This document shows positions 10,001-18,274 of a stretch of 64,000 bases of DNA, one piece after another. The stretch is from a bacterium. Lineage in GTDB: Bacteria; Electryoneota; B3-LCP. The stretch is from the NCBI GenBank assembly GCA_026394195.1, contig JAPKYS010000071.1:55795-119794 (forward strand), in the 5' to 3' direction. Both the position numbers and the translations under genes were made by a program. The notes beneath the pieces were generated by a model that was not told the DNA's origin, ran no database searches, and saw only the letters and a program-made list of their open reading frames with translations. How positions within the stretch are numbered: the first letter of the stretch is position 1; each line of letters begins with the position of its first letter.

Positions 10001-10908
10001 AGCGCACCATGTACCCCAACGCCGACATTTTGATTGTGCTCCCTTATAACCAATTGGACGCTGCCCGAAAATCGCCTTTGAAAAAGAACCTGCTGGTAAG
10101 CCGTCAGGGATCATCCTGGGCGCAGGCAATGAATGACGCAGCTCAAACGGTTGCGGGTGAGTGTCTGGTACTTTTGGATGGCGGCTGCCTGCCCAAATTC
10201 AATAACTGGCTCTTCGAACTCACCACAGCTCACGATCAACTCGGCGCAGGAGTCGTTGCCGGGATAGAGGTTTTAAGTCCCGAAAATACGCTGTTGGCCG
10301 ATGCCTCGCTGGCGCTCGATAGAAACCTGAAGAAAGTAGTCAGGTTATATCCTGACTTTCCATACTATCATCCCCGGTTAAGCGACATTCGACCGGTGGA
10401 TGCAGTTACCCCGGGTTTGGCGCTCATGTCCCGGGAAAAATTCCTGCAGTGCGGCGGATTTGATGCAGCCCTTTCGCCAACGGCAGCCTGGATTGATCTC
10501 TGCGCCAAATTGAGGTTAAAGCACGAGCTTGCTGTCATATTGAATCCATTTGCCCAAGTTATCAAAGTGCAGCAGACCACTTCGATCGACGTTAATCTAC
10601 CAGGTCCCGAGCTCAACCTGCTGCAATCTCGCTGGGGCAGGCACTTCATGCGGACAGACCTGGAATGGTTCGTTCAGGATGGATTTTATCAGCTTGCCGG
10701 GGATTCAAAAGCTGCAGAACCTTCATTCACACATGCCTACGCCGAGATCATTACTTCTGCGCAGAATCTCATCAACCAAAATAGGCCTCTCGAAGCCTTT
10801 GTCGTTATGAATCCATTGCTGCGCATTTACCCAAATGATGAACGGGTCACCGTGATGATCAAGAGTTGCGCAGAACGAGCTAAAAAAGCAAACCTCATAC
10901 CTGCCTGA
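7087..10908 (+). CDS. Giant multi-module glycosyltransferase (GT4 plus GT2 modules)
   Basis: A 1273-residue protein in four parts. Residues about 10-375 are a GT4-like module (KILHITDQLSKGGAGRAL, then VGWVGTISPGKF and GGELNLQEAMIAGLPI). A lysine/proline/alanine-rich linker of about 65 residues follows. From about 445 comes a GT2 module (VTAIVSTYNSADVIAGCLDD) with NADD as its metal site. From about 688 comes a second GT2 module (VSIIIPTLDRP) with FLDDDD. From about 948 comes a third GT2-like module in which the usual DxD is replaced by LDGGCLP, so it may be inactive. The ATG at 7087 is preferred over an in-frame TTG at 7021 that would overlap the previous gene. The protein probably extends a surface glycan. 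Confidence 0.8.
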   Translation: MTSSSTAPPIKILHITDQLSKGGAGRALIGLAKYSARLSSFQHECISIKPLFDGVVSENVTEGLKVYVAPTSAQMRSLIAAADIVQWHWWQEITLMKSDFPTKPIMVWCAVSGEYSPNELPRSVVKFADLMVVTNPLTYDLPAIRSLQEEERHRKVRLIFESADFERILPIEKIPHDTFNVGWVGTISPGKFHPRYIEMSNQIRIPNVQFMICGEGSLKEKATREALQLGAVDRFCFLGYQNDMRNFFGALDVYGFPLDEKTFAGGELNLQEAMIAGLPIVILPYGGPKRMILHNYNGYIAYSDREYRDYIEFLFHHPEERERLGKNAHDYALHEFGAENAARKFNQLYRELLESKSVPIETAAPIAKKDAAPRNEALKQVVSKVEPPKAAAKIDQPPKTALDDSEINRLQTRLYEKKSEVKQTESAPTQQSEYEKVIDKRTQDDYKVTAIVSTYNSADVIAGCLDDLAEQTLYQRGDLEIVVIDSASPQNEWEIIKNFADEHEHILAVRTRQRETLYAAWNRAIRLSHGEYITNANADDRHKRNALEVLALVLSDYSEVAVAYGDVLKTNRANESFEVNSARSAFRWGPFSLEKLEDHCCVGPQPMWQRSLHNEIGLFDERYSAAADYDFWLRAALYHPLHHVNQVLGLYLDNPQSLEHLDLTNHYERVDVLNRHHLRKSAPLESQPLVSIIIPTLDRPKQLKDTLRSLLDQTYKNWEALVINDGGAVLKLGEGGVPADERIRIINLPENHERSYCRNFGIKEACGKYVAFLDDDDVFYRHHLDLAVGALETDIAGRKVWYGNSCEATGILENDGFKIAHTRLAYSAPFDRKQLLVNNYIPILALVFNREVFSGHLFNEEMNLLEDYDLLIRLSRKYHFLHQNLVTNEFRTYSLRSVEELNRHRAQYEKLYKRYRDQTEDEWELQWEQRKYLRSIDFIKYEIGRKFPPCSIILSAEQCDEKALKLVAEIHQRTMYPNADILIVLPYNQLDAARKSPLKKNLLVSRQGSSWAQAMNDAAQTVAGECLVLLDGGCLPKFNNWLFELTTAHDQLGAGVVAGIEVLSPENTLLADASLALDRNLKKVVRLYPDFPYYHPRLSDIRPVDAVTPGLALMSREKFLQCGGFDAALSPTAAWIDLCAKLRLKHELAVILNPFAQVIKVQQTTSIDVNLPGPELNLLQSRWGRHFMRTDLEWFVQDGFYQLAGDSKAAEPSFTHAYAEIITSAQNLINQNRPLEAFVVMNPLLRIYPNDERVTVMIKSCAERAKKANLIPA

Positions 10909-10948
10909 TAAACCAAAGGGCACTCTGGGAGTGCCCTTTGGTTTATCA
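10906..10948. terminator. Bidirectional terminator hairpin between convergent genes
   Basis: A perfect 20-bp inverted repeat (10906-10925 and 10929-10948) with a 3-nt loop. The left arm includes the TGA stop of the giant glycosyltransferase. It sits between convergent genes, and its AT-rich outer stem gives a U-rich 3' side in either direction, so it can serve both transcripts. Confidence 0.85.
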
Positions 10949-10960
10949 GCCGTCATTGCC

Positions 10961-12739
10961 CTATTTCAACAGCGCCATTTTCCCCACCACCTGGCTTTTC
11001 CCCGCTTTCAACCGATAGAAGTAGATGCCGGACGGCAGATTTGTGCCATCAAAGTGGATGGTCTGGGCTCCGGCCATGTACCAGTTCATTTGATGGATTC
11101 CGATGCTGCTCCCCAGCAGATCAAACACCTCCAACTCGACCCATCCCGCAACCGGCAATTCAAACTGAATGGTTGTGGTAGGATTAAATGGATTTGGGTG
11201 AACTCCCAGCAATTTAAACTGATCCGGAGTATCTCCGTATTCCGGGTCGGTCACAGACGTAACGCCCCAGCTGAAATCACCGACGATGGGGACGTGATCT
11301 GAGGCAGTTAATGCGTCAGTCGGTAAAATTCCGTAAGCAGTAAGTGTATCGGGATCCATATCAGGCGTGTAGAGTACGTATTTGCTGCCGGTTTGCAGGA
11401 CATAATCACTGTAGATCATCAAATCCAACCGCCCCGGCCAGAAAAGACTATTGTCATTGCCCCAGGTGAAGTAGAGAGGTGAATTGGTATGGCGAGGCAG
11501 CAGGTCGGAAAAATCACTGCCATCCCAATCAGGATCAAACGGCGATCCGAACTGCCCCTGGTAGATGATCTGACCGGTCAGCAGGGTGGTCAACTGCTGT
11601 GAATATCCCACAAAATTCATATCGCCAACAATGATGATCGGCGTATTCTCTTCGAGGGTAAGCAGTCCACCGGGCTCTTTGGCATCCCGAACAAAAGCCA
11701 TGATAGCGTCAACCTCCCTTTGCCGATCAAGATTCTCTTGACCGGCTGGTAAGTGAGCCACGATGAACAGGAGCTGTTTATCGAAATCCGGATGCAGATC
11801 AATCAAAAAGGCGCCATTGCCGTCGTCATGGATGTTGAAGGTCGATAATATGGGGAAGCGGCTGACGCAGATGACGTCCGGTGAAACCTTCGCGGCGTTC
11901 CAGTTTTCTCCCGGCTGAGAAGGGAGCATGCTCTCGATCAGGTCGCGAGTTTGAATGGCGGTGTGGTTGTAAATTTCTTCAAAACCAATAATGTCCGGAG
12001 CAATAGCACTCAGCATGCGGTCAAATGCGGCTTGCTTTGATATAGTGAAAATTCCATCCTGAAGGACGTTGTAGGAGACTATCCGGAACTGGGTAGTGTC
12101 CTGCTTGAGCAGGGTGATACCCGGTAAAACTGGTGGCGGAGACTCATCAAAAGAATAGCTCACCGTCGTTCCCTGATCCGGGCAGCGATCCAGTCCGGGT
12201 CCATTGTCAACCAAGAGCAGTTTGATGGTAATATTGGGGAATAGCGGGTTCTGACCCACCGGATGAGCGTTCCGATCCAGAACCATTTCGAACTGCCCAG
12301 CTGAAACCGTGGGAGCGGTGATCAAACCCAAATTCTCATGATAAACGGTATATGGCGTCGATCCCACGCGAAAACTGCCCGATTTATTCCCGAATACCCA
12401 ATTCAGTTCAGCTCCGATGCCGTTGATGGGAATACCTGTATTGGCGTTGTTATCAATATCCAGATAGAGTGTAACGGCGTTCGGTTCAGCCAGCAGCAGT
12501 TCAGCGCCTACTTCGATGCTGATGAACAGGTAACGTTCGTCATTGGCAACCCAGAGCCTGCCGAAATCCAGAGTCCCCGAAGCCTGGTCACCGATGGGAT
12601 CGGAATAGATTGGATCGATGGTTTCCCAATCGGTGAAGAGTCCATCAAGATAGATCCGTGCCGACTCGGCTTGCGCCGTTGTAAGGCTTAAGATCAGACA
12701 GACCATCGCTGTCGAAATTTGCAGGACGAAATTCTTCAA
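10961..12739 (-). CDS. Secreted endonuclease/exonuclease/phosphatase-family protein with FCB sorting domain
   Basis: A 592-residue protein. Residues 1-24 are a signal peptide ending TTAQA. Residues about 25-190 resemble a beta-sandwich of the DOMON/CBM9 kind (YLDGLFTDW, LYLDIDNNANTGIPI). Residues about 210-495 are an EEP domain with FRIVSYNVL, GFEEIY, VGDMNF and the final SDHVPIVGDF, the usual Asn, Glu, Asp and His positions of this Mg-dependent fold. The end (HPNPFNPTTTIQFELP, then SGIYFYRLKAG) is a type-A C-terminal sorting domain typical of FCB bacteria, probably for surface export. The substrate may be DNA, RNA or a phosphoester. A second protein with the same tail lies immediately upstream. 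Confidence 0.8.
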   Translation of the reverse strand: MKNFVLQISTAMVCLILSLTTAQAESARIYLDGLFTDWETIDPIYSDPIGDQASGTLDFGRLWVANDERYLFISIEVGAELLLAEPNAVTLYLDIDNNANTGIPINGIGAELNWVFGNKSGSFRVGSTPYTVYHENLGLITAPTVSAGQFEMVLDRNAHPVGQNPLFPNITIKLLLVDNGPGLDRCPDQGTTVSYSFDESPPPVLPGITLLKQDTTQFRIVSYNVLQDGIFTISKQAAFDRMLSAIAPDIIGFEEIYNHTAIQTRDLIESMLPSQPGENWNAAKVSPDVICVSRFPILSTFNIHDDGNGAFLIDLHPDFDKQLLFIVAHLPAGQENLDRQREVDAIMAFVRDAKEPGGLLTLEENTPIIIVGDMNFVGYSQQLTTLLTGQIIYQGQFGSPFDPDWDGSDFSDLLPRHTNSPLYFTWGNDNSLFWPGRLDLMIYSDYVLQTGSKYVLYTPDMDPDTLTAYGILPTDALTASDHVPIVGDFSWGVTSVTDPEYGDTPDQFKLLGVHPNPFNPTTTIQFELPVAGWVELEVFDLLGSSIGIHQMNWYMAGAQTIHFDGTNLPSGIYFYRLKAGKSQVVGKMALLK

Positions 12740-12748
12740 TGTAGCACC

Positions 12749-14809
12749 TTATTTTAACAGGATCATTTTCCCGGTTGCAGATTGCTGGTCTGTTTTCAGG
12801 CGGTACAGATAGACACCCGATGGTAGAGAGGATCCATCGAAATAAATCTCCTGACTGCCCGGCGTGCTGATATAGTTCGACCATGGGGTAAACGTCGATC
12901 CGGGTTCCAATTTGTTGCCTCTGACGTCGAACACATCGAATGACACCCAGCCCGCCTTCAACAATTCGAATGGTATTTTGGTCGTGGCGTTGAAGGGATT
13001 CGGAAAATTGCTTCCGAAGCTGTAAGTTGCCTTTTCCTCCGGGTCAATATCCGGAGTCTGATCAGCGCTGACGGAAGCAATGTTGATAGCCATGCTGCGG
13101 GCAACTCGATTGCGTGACGCATCCCGTACGATGACCTCAAGCAGGTAAGCTCCCGGAGGAAACCTGTCCAGGTCGAGAATTTGCAGGCTATCGGTCGGCT
13201 CGATGACCCGGTCGCCATCCGAATTGGTGATAATGTAGTAGAAATCTCGATTTGTGTTATTATTGGTCGAAAAGCAGGCCTGATCTCGTGAATAAAGGGT
13301 CTTTAGCACCAACGTGACATTGGTATTTTCAAAGTAGGTATCCAGCGGCATGTCCAGAGTAAAGCTGAATCTTTCGTACACCGCGGAATCCGGATTAGCA
13401 GCGCGATAGAGCTTAAAGCCAATATCCCTGATCGGAATCCGATACTGAAACCCAATTCCAGCGGCGTAATCACAACATTTGGCGATAATCTTCACCGGTC
13501 CTGAGAGATTCTGAGGATCCAGGTAGGTTCCGGCGGGTGTGCGGAAAGCAAAGGTCTGATTGCCGAGAGTGTTTTCTATAACCGGAGGGATGGTATCGGT
13601 CATGTTGGAAATATCACTTAAAGGGTTATCCACTGTCCACCAGTTTCCGTTCCAAAAACCGCTGATCACCGGACTGATGCGAACGAAGTGACAATGCGGG
13701 GAAAACGAGGTGGCGGGATAAAGCGCTCCGATCACGCTTCCGACAGGCACTGTATCTCCGACTGCATAGAGAAAGGAGTCATGGTTCAGATGAGCGTATA
13801 GATACCCTTCCGATGGATTACTGAACTTGCTGATGGCGATACGCCAATACTGATCGTCTCCGGTTGTCAGAATTGCTTTGACGATCCCGCGCTGCACCGC
13901 ATATACGTCTGTTCCGGGAGACTCGAACATGTCCACACCCGGATGCAGATACAGATTCGACCACTCCTGGATCTGTGAATAGCCATTCTTCACCACCGAT
14001 GGGAACGAGGTCGAATAGTAATGCAGTGGCGCGTGGATCGATTCGTGAGTATCCAATCCAGTTTGTTGAAAGTATTCCATTTGGTCGACAGAAACCCAAT
14101 TTATCAAATCGGTGCTTTCGAACAGCTCGTAGTGTAAACTATTGAAAAGTATCACCTTTTCCACGATATACAATTTCTGCCCGTAGACTCGGGCTTCGAA
14201 AAATCGATTTTCCAGACGCCAGATTTGCGTCAACTTGTTATTCTTCAGCATATAGACGTCTGTGGACGTAAATATCAGCGCTTGATTTTTCCAGAACTGA
14301 AACTGCCTGACCTCCTGCTGAATGGGTATGACCATTCCCTGGTAAACAACCGATTTTGTTTCAGAGTCGAAGTAAATGGCATCGCCATTGTTGTCAACAG
14401 CGAAAAGAGTCGAAGCCGGATGGAGAACCTCTTGACCGTTCACCAGATCCAGGACTACCAGTGATTGTCCGTTAAAAAAGCCGGCGAAGTTTCCGTTTTC
14501 GGCGGTTCGCAGATTGATGATGGTTCGGTACGATTTCGTGAAAAATTCCCTGCCGGATTTATCGAAGAGATGCGCAGTCGCGGGCAGGCATTCCCCCGGA
14601 AAATCAAATTGCGCCCAACCGAACTGGTGGTTGATGGTCACACCATCCTGGCTCGCAACGGGCGTGCTATTATCATTGAGTATCTTTGGCTCTGCCGCGG
14701 TGACGATATGTCCGTAGCCGTTCAGCTTGACCGCCGCAGCATGACCGGAAATGGTTACTACAGTGAGGCTGATCAAAGCCGCAGTGATTCTAAAACCTTG
14801 GATCTTCAT
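12749..14809 (-). CDS. Secreted M23-like peptidase with FCB sorting domain
   Basis: A 686-residue protein from the ATG at 14809, preceded by GGAGACAG; the reading frame is open 87 nt further upstream, but the chosen start places a signal peptide at the N-terminus (MKIQGFRITAALISL). Residues about 280-400 carry the LytM/M23 zinc motif: LHPGVD (His289, Asp293), AHL (His340) and PHCHF (His372, His374). The C-terminus has NFPNPFNATTKIPFEL and GVYLYRLKT, a sorting domain like that of its downstream neighbour. It probably acts on peptidoglycan or is a surface protein with that fold. Beta-propeller-like repeats may fill residues 90-250, which is uncertain. Confidence 0.75.
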   Translation of the reverse strand: MKIQGFRITAALISLTVVTISGHAAAVKLNGYGHIVTAAEPKILNDNSTPVASQDGVTINHQFGWAQFDFPGECLPATAHLFDKSGREFFTKSYRTIINLRTAENGNFAGFFNGQSLVVLDLVNGQEVLHPASTLFAVDNNGDAIYFDSETKSVVYQGMVIPIQQEVRQFQFWKNQALIFTSTDVYMLKNNKLTQIWRLENRFFEARVYGQKLYIVEKVILFNSLHYELFESTDLINWVSVDQMEYFQQTGLDTHESIHAPLHYYSTSFPSVVKNGYSQIQEWSNLYLHPGVDMFESPGTDVYAVQRGIVKAILTTGDDQYWRIAISKFSNPSEGYLYAHLNHDSFLYAVGDTVPVGSVIGALYPATSFSPHCHFVRISPVISGFWNGNWWTVDNPLSDISNMTDTIPPVIENTLGNQTFAFRTPAGTYLDPQNLSGPVKIIAKCCDYAAGIGFQYRIPIRDIGFKLYRAANPDSAVYERFSFTLDMPLDTYFENTNVTLVLKTLYSRDQACFSTNNNTNRDFYYIITNSDGDRVIEPTDSLQILDLDRFPPGAYLLEVIVRDASRNRVARSMAINIASVSADQTPDIDPEEKATYSFGSNFPNPFNATTKIPFELLKAGWVSFDVFDVRGNKLEPGSTFTPWSNYISTPGSQEIYFDGSSLPSGVYLYRLKTDQQSATGKMILLK

Positions 14810-14936
14810 TCTGTCTCCTGCCCCTTGGAAGTATAATGATTCCCATAATTCTCTGGAATTAGAACAAATCAGACTTTCGATAGACAGTCGTGTCACTCCG
14901 GCTTAGCTTGCCCCATTGGGATCCAGAGTCAGACAC

Positions 14937-14983
14937 GCCGTCAGATTCCCGACGCAGGCTGAAGCCTTTGCGGGAATGACGGC
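14937..14983. repeat. Dispersed palindromic repeat, copy 1
   Basis: An imperfect hairpin with nested arms GCCGTC/GACGGC, ATTCCCG/CGGGAAT and AGGCT/AGCCT. The outer stem closely matches the element at 52305-52346, while the loop differs and keeps base pairing. It resembles REP or MITE-like intergenic repeats. Neighbouring CACTCCGG and GGGATCCAGA sequences may belong to a longer element. Confidence 0.65.
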
Positions 14984-15212
14984 TTCTCTTACCCTGTGAC
15001 GTAAGTCCAGTTACTTATGGGAATCGCTATAATGCGAATCAGTCTGGTTCCCAACCCGCCTGGATGGTCGACGTTGAAATCAAATACAGACGAAACGAAC
15101 TCCACGTAATAAAAATGCGAAAATTACACCGTAAAAGCAATCGATTTTTTAGGTTTTCAATCAAGCGCCGCAGACCGACCGGTTTGCCATGATGTATTCC
15201 CCGTTAAAGTGG

Positions 15213-15241
15213 TTGCTTCAGCTTGATCCAGGTGATATATT
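15213..15241 (+). promoter_or_regulatory. Candidate hemA promoter
   Basis: TTGCTT, a 17-bp spacer and TATATT. The -10 is the same hexamer as in the sat, dsrA, merR and SLC13 promoters, but the -35 is poor (three of six consensus bases). If used, transcription would begin near 15248, which excludes the in-frame TTG at 15223 as the hemA start. Confidence 0.45.
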
Positions 15242-15279
15242 GTGAAAAGATAATCCAACTGAATCATCAGATCAATTCA

Positions 15280-16500
15280 ATGGAAATGAACCTCTCGGTC
15301 TGCGGTTTCAACCATAAAACCGCCACCCTGAATGATCGTGAACCGTTTCAGCTCGCCCGTTCGGAATTGCAGACGGCGACTGAACAATATCAACGTCTGA
15401 CCGGCAGCCTGGAAGCGCTGGTATTGGCGACCTGTAACCGGGTTGAATTCTACCAGGTAGCAAAGAGTAAATCCGATGAAATCAATAACGTTATAAGTTT
15501 TTATCGGGCACGAGGTATCGACGCGAACAAACTGCGTGATATTTGCTACGTTCATCATAAAACCACCACTGCGAGGCACATCTTTCGAGTCGCTTCCGCT
15601 TTGGATTCGATGGTGTTAGGTGAAGACCAGGTGTTCCATCAGGTCAAGGAAGCTTATAGCGCAGCTTGCGCCGCGGGGGGAGCAGGTAAGATGCTGCATA
15701 AGCTCTTCCATCTCGCCTTTCAAGTCGGTAAAAGAGTGCGCAGCGAAACGGAGATCGGATCAGGTCCTCGCGGCATTCCCGGAGCCGCTCTCGACATGTT
15801 TAAAAGCCGATTGGAGGGGTGCCTCCCCAAGGCGGTTCTGGTCTGCGGCGTTAATGAAACCACCGAGATTATAATGGCAGGCCTGTCGCGATGGGGTGTG
15901 CCCACTTACCTTACCAATCGAACTTTCGAGAGATCGGAAAAACTGGCTGCGGCATTCCAAGCCAAAGCCGTCCCCTTGGATAAAATCCACACGATTATTC
16001 CCGAAGTCGAAGCGCTGTTTTCAGCGACCTCTGCGACTGAACCGGTCATTAATCCTCAAACCTTCGCTGGCTTCTCACCGGGGGACCGTCCCTGCTATAT
16101 CTTCGATCTTGCCATTCCCCGGGACGTCGACCCCTCGGTGGAAGAAATACCGGGGCTGGTGCTGTTGGATCTGGAGGATATCCAAAAATACCTCGAAATC
16201 TCGGATCAGCAAAGGTCAAAGGACATTCCGCGTGCGGAAGCCATCATTGAAGAGCAGGTAAAGGTTTATTCGCAGTGGCGGAAGTTGGACCAGCAGCAAG
16301 AAAAATTGCTGGCCCTCCATAAGGAATTGAATCGAATGCGCAAGCAGGAATTAGAGAGGTTCAAGGAAGGGTTTCATCTCAGCGAGTATCGCGCCCTGGA
16401 GGCGTTTTCACAGTCGCTGGTGAAGAGCTTCATGAAGCTGCTTCCGCAGGCAATGGATGGGGAGGACCCGGGGCCGGATTCGCTCAAGGGGGAAAATTAG
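15280..16500 (+). CDS. hemA: Glutamyl-tRNA reductase
   Basis: A 406-residue enzyme that reduces glutamyl-tRNA to glutamate-1-semialdehyde, the first committed step of C5 tetrapyrrole synthesis. It shows FNHKTA near the N-terminus, the active-site segment LATCNRVEFY (Cys52), LGEDQVFHQVKEAY, a NADPH-binding domain (about 175-320) and a helical C-terminal dimerisation region. The ATG at 15280 is chosen; another ATG lies two codons later. It is separated by more than 25 kb from hemL, hemB and hemC, unlike the common hemA-hemC arrangement, but together they complete the route from Glu-tRNA to uroporphyrinogen III. Confidence 0.93.
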   Translation: MEMNLSVCGFNHKTATLNDREPFQLARSELQTATEQYQRLTGSLEALVLATCNRVEFYQVAKSKSDEINNVISFYRARGIDANKLRDICYVHHKTTTARHIFRVASALDSMVLGEDQVFHQVKEAYSAACAAGGAGKMLHKLFHLAFQVGKRVRSETEIGSGPRGIPGAALDMFKSRLEGCLPKAVLVCGVNETTEIIMAGLSRWGVPTYLTNRTFERSEKLAAAFQAKAVPLDKIHTIIPEVEALFSATSATEPVINPQTFAGFSPGDRPCYIFDLAIPRDVDPSVEEIPGLVLLDLEDIQKYLEISDQQRSKDIPRAEAIIEEQVKVYSQWRKLDQQQEKLLALHKELNRMRKQELERFKEGFHLSEYRALEAFSQSLVKSFMKLLPQAMDGEDPGPDSLKGEN

Positions 16501-16502
16501 CG

Positions 16503-16524
16503 ACCTGACTCGGATAAGTCAGGT
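16503..16524. terminator. Hairpin between convergent hemA and tauE-like genes
   Basis: An 8-bp stem ACCTGACT/AGTCAGGT with a 6-nt loop, immediately after the hemA stop and before the convergent exporter gene. No clear T-run follows, so it is a modest terminator candidate. Confidence 0.4.
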
Positions 16525-16546
16525 AGTGACATGGTGATATCGACGC

Positions 16547-17446
16547 CTACCTGAAGAACTGCACCACGTAGTTGATTGAAATAAACAGCAGCGCAACAGC
16601 AATCATCATTTTGATCACGACTGCCGGAACGTGCTTTTGAAGTCTTGCTCCCACATAAATCCCCGCCGCCCCGCCAATACCGAATAACGCTCCGAGGTGC
16701 CAATCCGGCATGACGGCAATACCGCTCCCAGAAAAAAGCGGCGCCAATGCAGTATAGACCCCCACGCCGGCTGCCGAACTGACCAACGTTCCCAGCAATG
16801 AAGCCCCGGCAATGCTGTGCACCGGCAGGCGAAAGAAAGTTACGAAAAATGGCGCGATAATAGCGCCCCCTCCGATACCGTACATGCCTCCGATAATCCC
16901 CACGATAAAACTGAGCAGCATGATTCCAGGGGTCGAAGAGGCATATTTGACCCCGTTGTAGACGTAACTCAGCCTTTTTAGATTAAATTGAGTTTCACTG
17001 ACTTCAAACTGGCTGGGTCCGGAAGGCTTCACCGTTTTAGTTCGCATATTTCTGAAAATATCAACTACCAGGCGTCCGGCGATATAGAGCAGCACACAGC
17101 CGACAAAAAGTTTGAAGGATCGGGGGTCGGGCAGGTACTTGATCCGCAGCCAGGCTCCGATAAAAATACCCGGCAAAGTGCCGATCAAGGTCGCCCAGGC
17201 TAACGGCCAGACCATCCGTTTTTCACGCCAATAGCGCAGTACCCCGCTGGGAATGGCGATGACGTTGAAGATCAGGTTGGTGGGTGTTACAGCCGGTCCC
17301 GTGAATCCAAGGATGCTAAGTTGGAAAGGCAGCAGAAGAAAGGCTCCGGAGAGCCCTCCCGGAGCCATTAGCGTAGATACGACAAAAGCCACCACCATGG
17401 GCAGCCACCAGTGCGTATCCACTCCGCTGATCGGGAAATGAGTCAT
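16547..17446 (-). CDS. TauE/SafE-family sulfite or sulfonate exporter
   Basis: A 299-residue polytopic membrane protein of the TauE/SafE (DUF81) family, with about eight hydrophobic segments and the paired glycine-rich motifs of the family (LMAPGGLSGAFLLLPFQ near the N-terminus and GIIGGMYGIGGGAIIAPFF in the middle). Family members export sulfite, sulfoacetate or related organosulfur anions. In a sulfate reducer it could relieve sulfite build-up or move another sulfur anion. The location near sulfur-respiration genes supports a sulfur role, but the substrate is an inference. It is convergent with hemA. Confidence 0.8.
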   Translation of the reverse strand: MTHFPISGVDTHWWLPMVVAFVVSTLMAPGGLSGAFLLLPFQLSILGFTGPAVTPTNLIFNVIAIPSGVLRYWREKRMVWPLAWATLIGTLPGIFIGAWLRIKYLPDPRSFKLFVGCVLLYIAGRLVVDIFRNMRTKTVKPSGPSQFEVSETQFNLKRLSYVYNGVKYASSTPGIMLLSFIVGIIGGMYGIGGGAIIAPFFVTFFRLPVHSIAGASLLGTLVSSAAGVGVYTALAPLFSGSGIAVMPDWHLGALFGIGGAAGIYVGARLQKHVPAVVIKMMIAVALLFISINYVVQFFR

Positions 17447-17481
17447 GCATCAAATCTCGAAATTAATTACGTAGATCGACG

Positions 17482-18273
17482 TTATCCCCTGAACGCTTCC
17501 GGTCGAATCGTAATTGTTTTTTCGGCAAACAGCGCAAATTTCAACCAGCGGAATCCAAAGCGAAGCAGCTCTTCATCATCTGCCATGATTTTTTCCGTCA
17601 ATCCAGGTTCCAACTCGAAACGATTCAGAAAAGTGCTCTCTTTGATGAAGCGGCGGAACTTGTCCAAATTGTAGCAGACCATATGGAAGAGTTCCATCCT
17701 GGGAATATCGAGTTGTTTCCCCTGCTTGAAGTAGTTGTGTAGAGTAATCTCCTTGAACATTTCCCCGAACTCATCATATCGAGCGATTCCCTGGTCGGTT
17801 TTCCATTCACTGATGCGCCAATCTTTGTCAGCGTCAAATCCGCGGCAGACGTCTTCTCGCAGGATGAAGTAGAACTCACTCGCTGCTTCGGATTCACCTT
17901 CCTTGGAAGACGCTAATCCAACCGGGTAATATCGGCAAGCCCAGGGGCGGTCGTCATAGATGATGCAGCCTTCAGCCGAGACGAAGTGGCAGCTTTTCTT
18001 CTCATTATCCTGCATTTTCAACATCAGCACCGGGAAATTCTGGTTCTGGTCGATGGGCGAGATAGTAAATCGGTCTAAAAACTCTTCCGAGCTGATGTCT
18101 AGCCGATTTTTCATGCGCAGGACGTCGTAGGGCGTCAGGAAGATGTTGACGTCTCCACAGCAATCATTGAAACAAGGTATACCTGGTTTGCAGGCAAAAC
18201 GGAAGGTGTCATCTTCGGTCAGGCGTGGATACTCTTCCAGGATTTTCTGCTTCAGTTTCTGTATTTCTTCCAC
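17482..18273 (-). CDS. YkgJ-family cysteine-cluster protein
   Basis: A 263-residue protein of the YkgJ/CxxCxxxCC family, thought to bind zinc or an iron-sulfur cluster. Conserved cysteines are visible in ACKPGIPCFNDCC near residue 30, in the CHFVSAEGCIIYDDRPWACRYYPVG segment (broken here as CHF, GC and RPWACRYYP) around residues 97-120, and in ILREDVCRGF. No membrane segment is seen. It ends close to the exporter gene and follows the 94-residue zinc-ribbon gene by one base, so the two are probably co-transcribed. Its role is unknown; such genes often accompany sulfate-reduction genes, as I recall. Confidence 0.8.
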   Translation of the reverse strand: MEEIQKLKQKILEEYPRLTEDDTFRFACKPGIPCFNDCCGDVNIFLTPYDVLRMKNRLDISSEEFLDRFTISPIDQNQNFPVLMLKMQDNEKKSCHFVSAEGCIIYDDRPWACRYYPVGLASSKEGESEAASEFYFILREDVCRGFDADKDWRISEWKTDQGIARYDEFGEMFKEITLHNYFKQGKQLDIPRMELFHMVCYNLDKFRRFIKESTFLNRFELEPGLTEKIMADDEELLRFGFRWLKFALFAEKTITIRPEAFRG

Positions 18274-18274
18274 T

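Larger units (their letters stand above)
14810..15279. other. Divergent intergenic region with a palindromic repeat and the hemA promoter
   Basis: About 470 nt between the divergent M23-like gene and hemA. It holds a weak possible -10 (TATACT, 14830-14835, minus strand), an imperfect palindromic repeat at 14937-14983 that has a second copy at 52305-52346, and a TTGCTT-17-TATATT element before hemA. No credible coding frame was found. Confidence 0.6.

Noticed and set aside
12338..12691. A 117-residue frame opposite the EEP-family gene
   Set aside because: It is antisense to a gene with a signal peptide, a catalytic domain and a sorting domain, and shows no domain of its own.
15223..15279. A TTG start giving hemA 19 extra residues
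   Set aside because: The extension has no similarity to the family N-terminus and would start upstream of the predicted transcript start.
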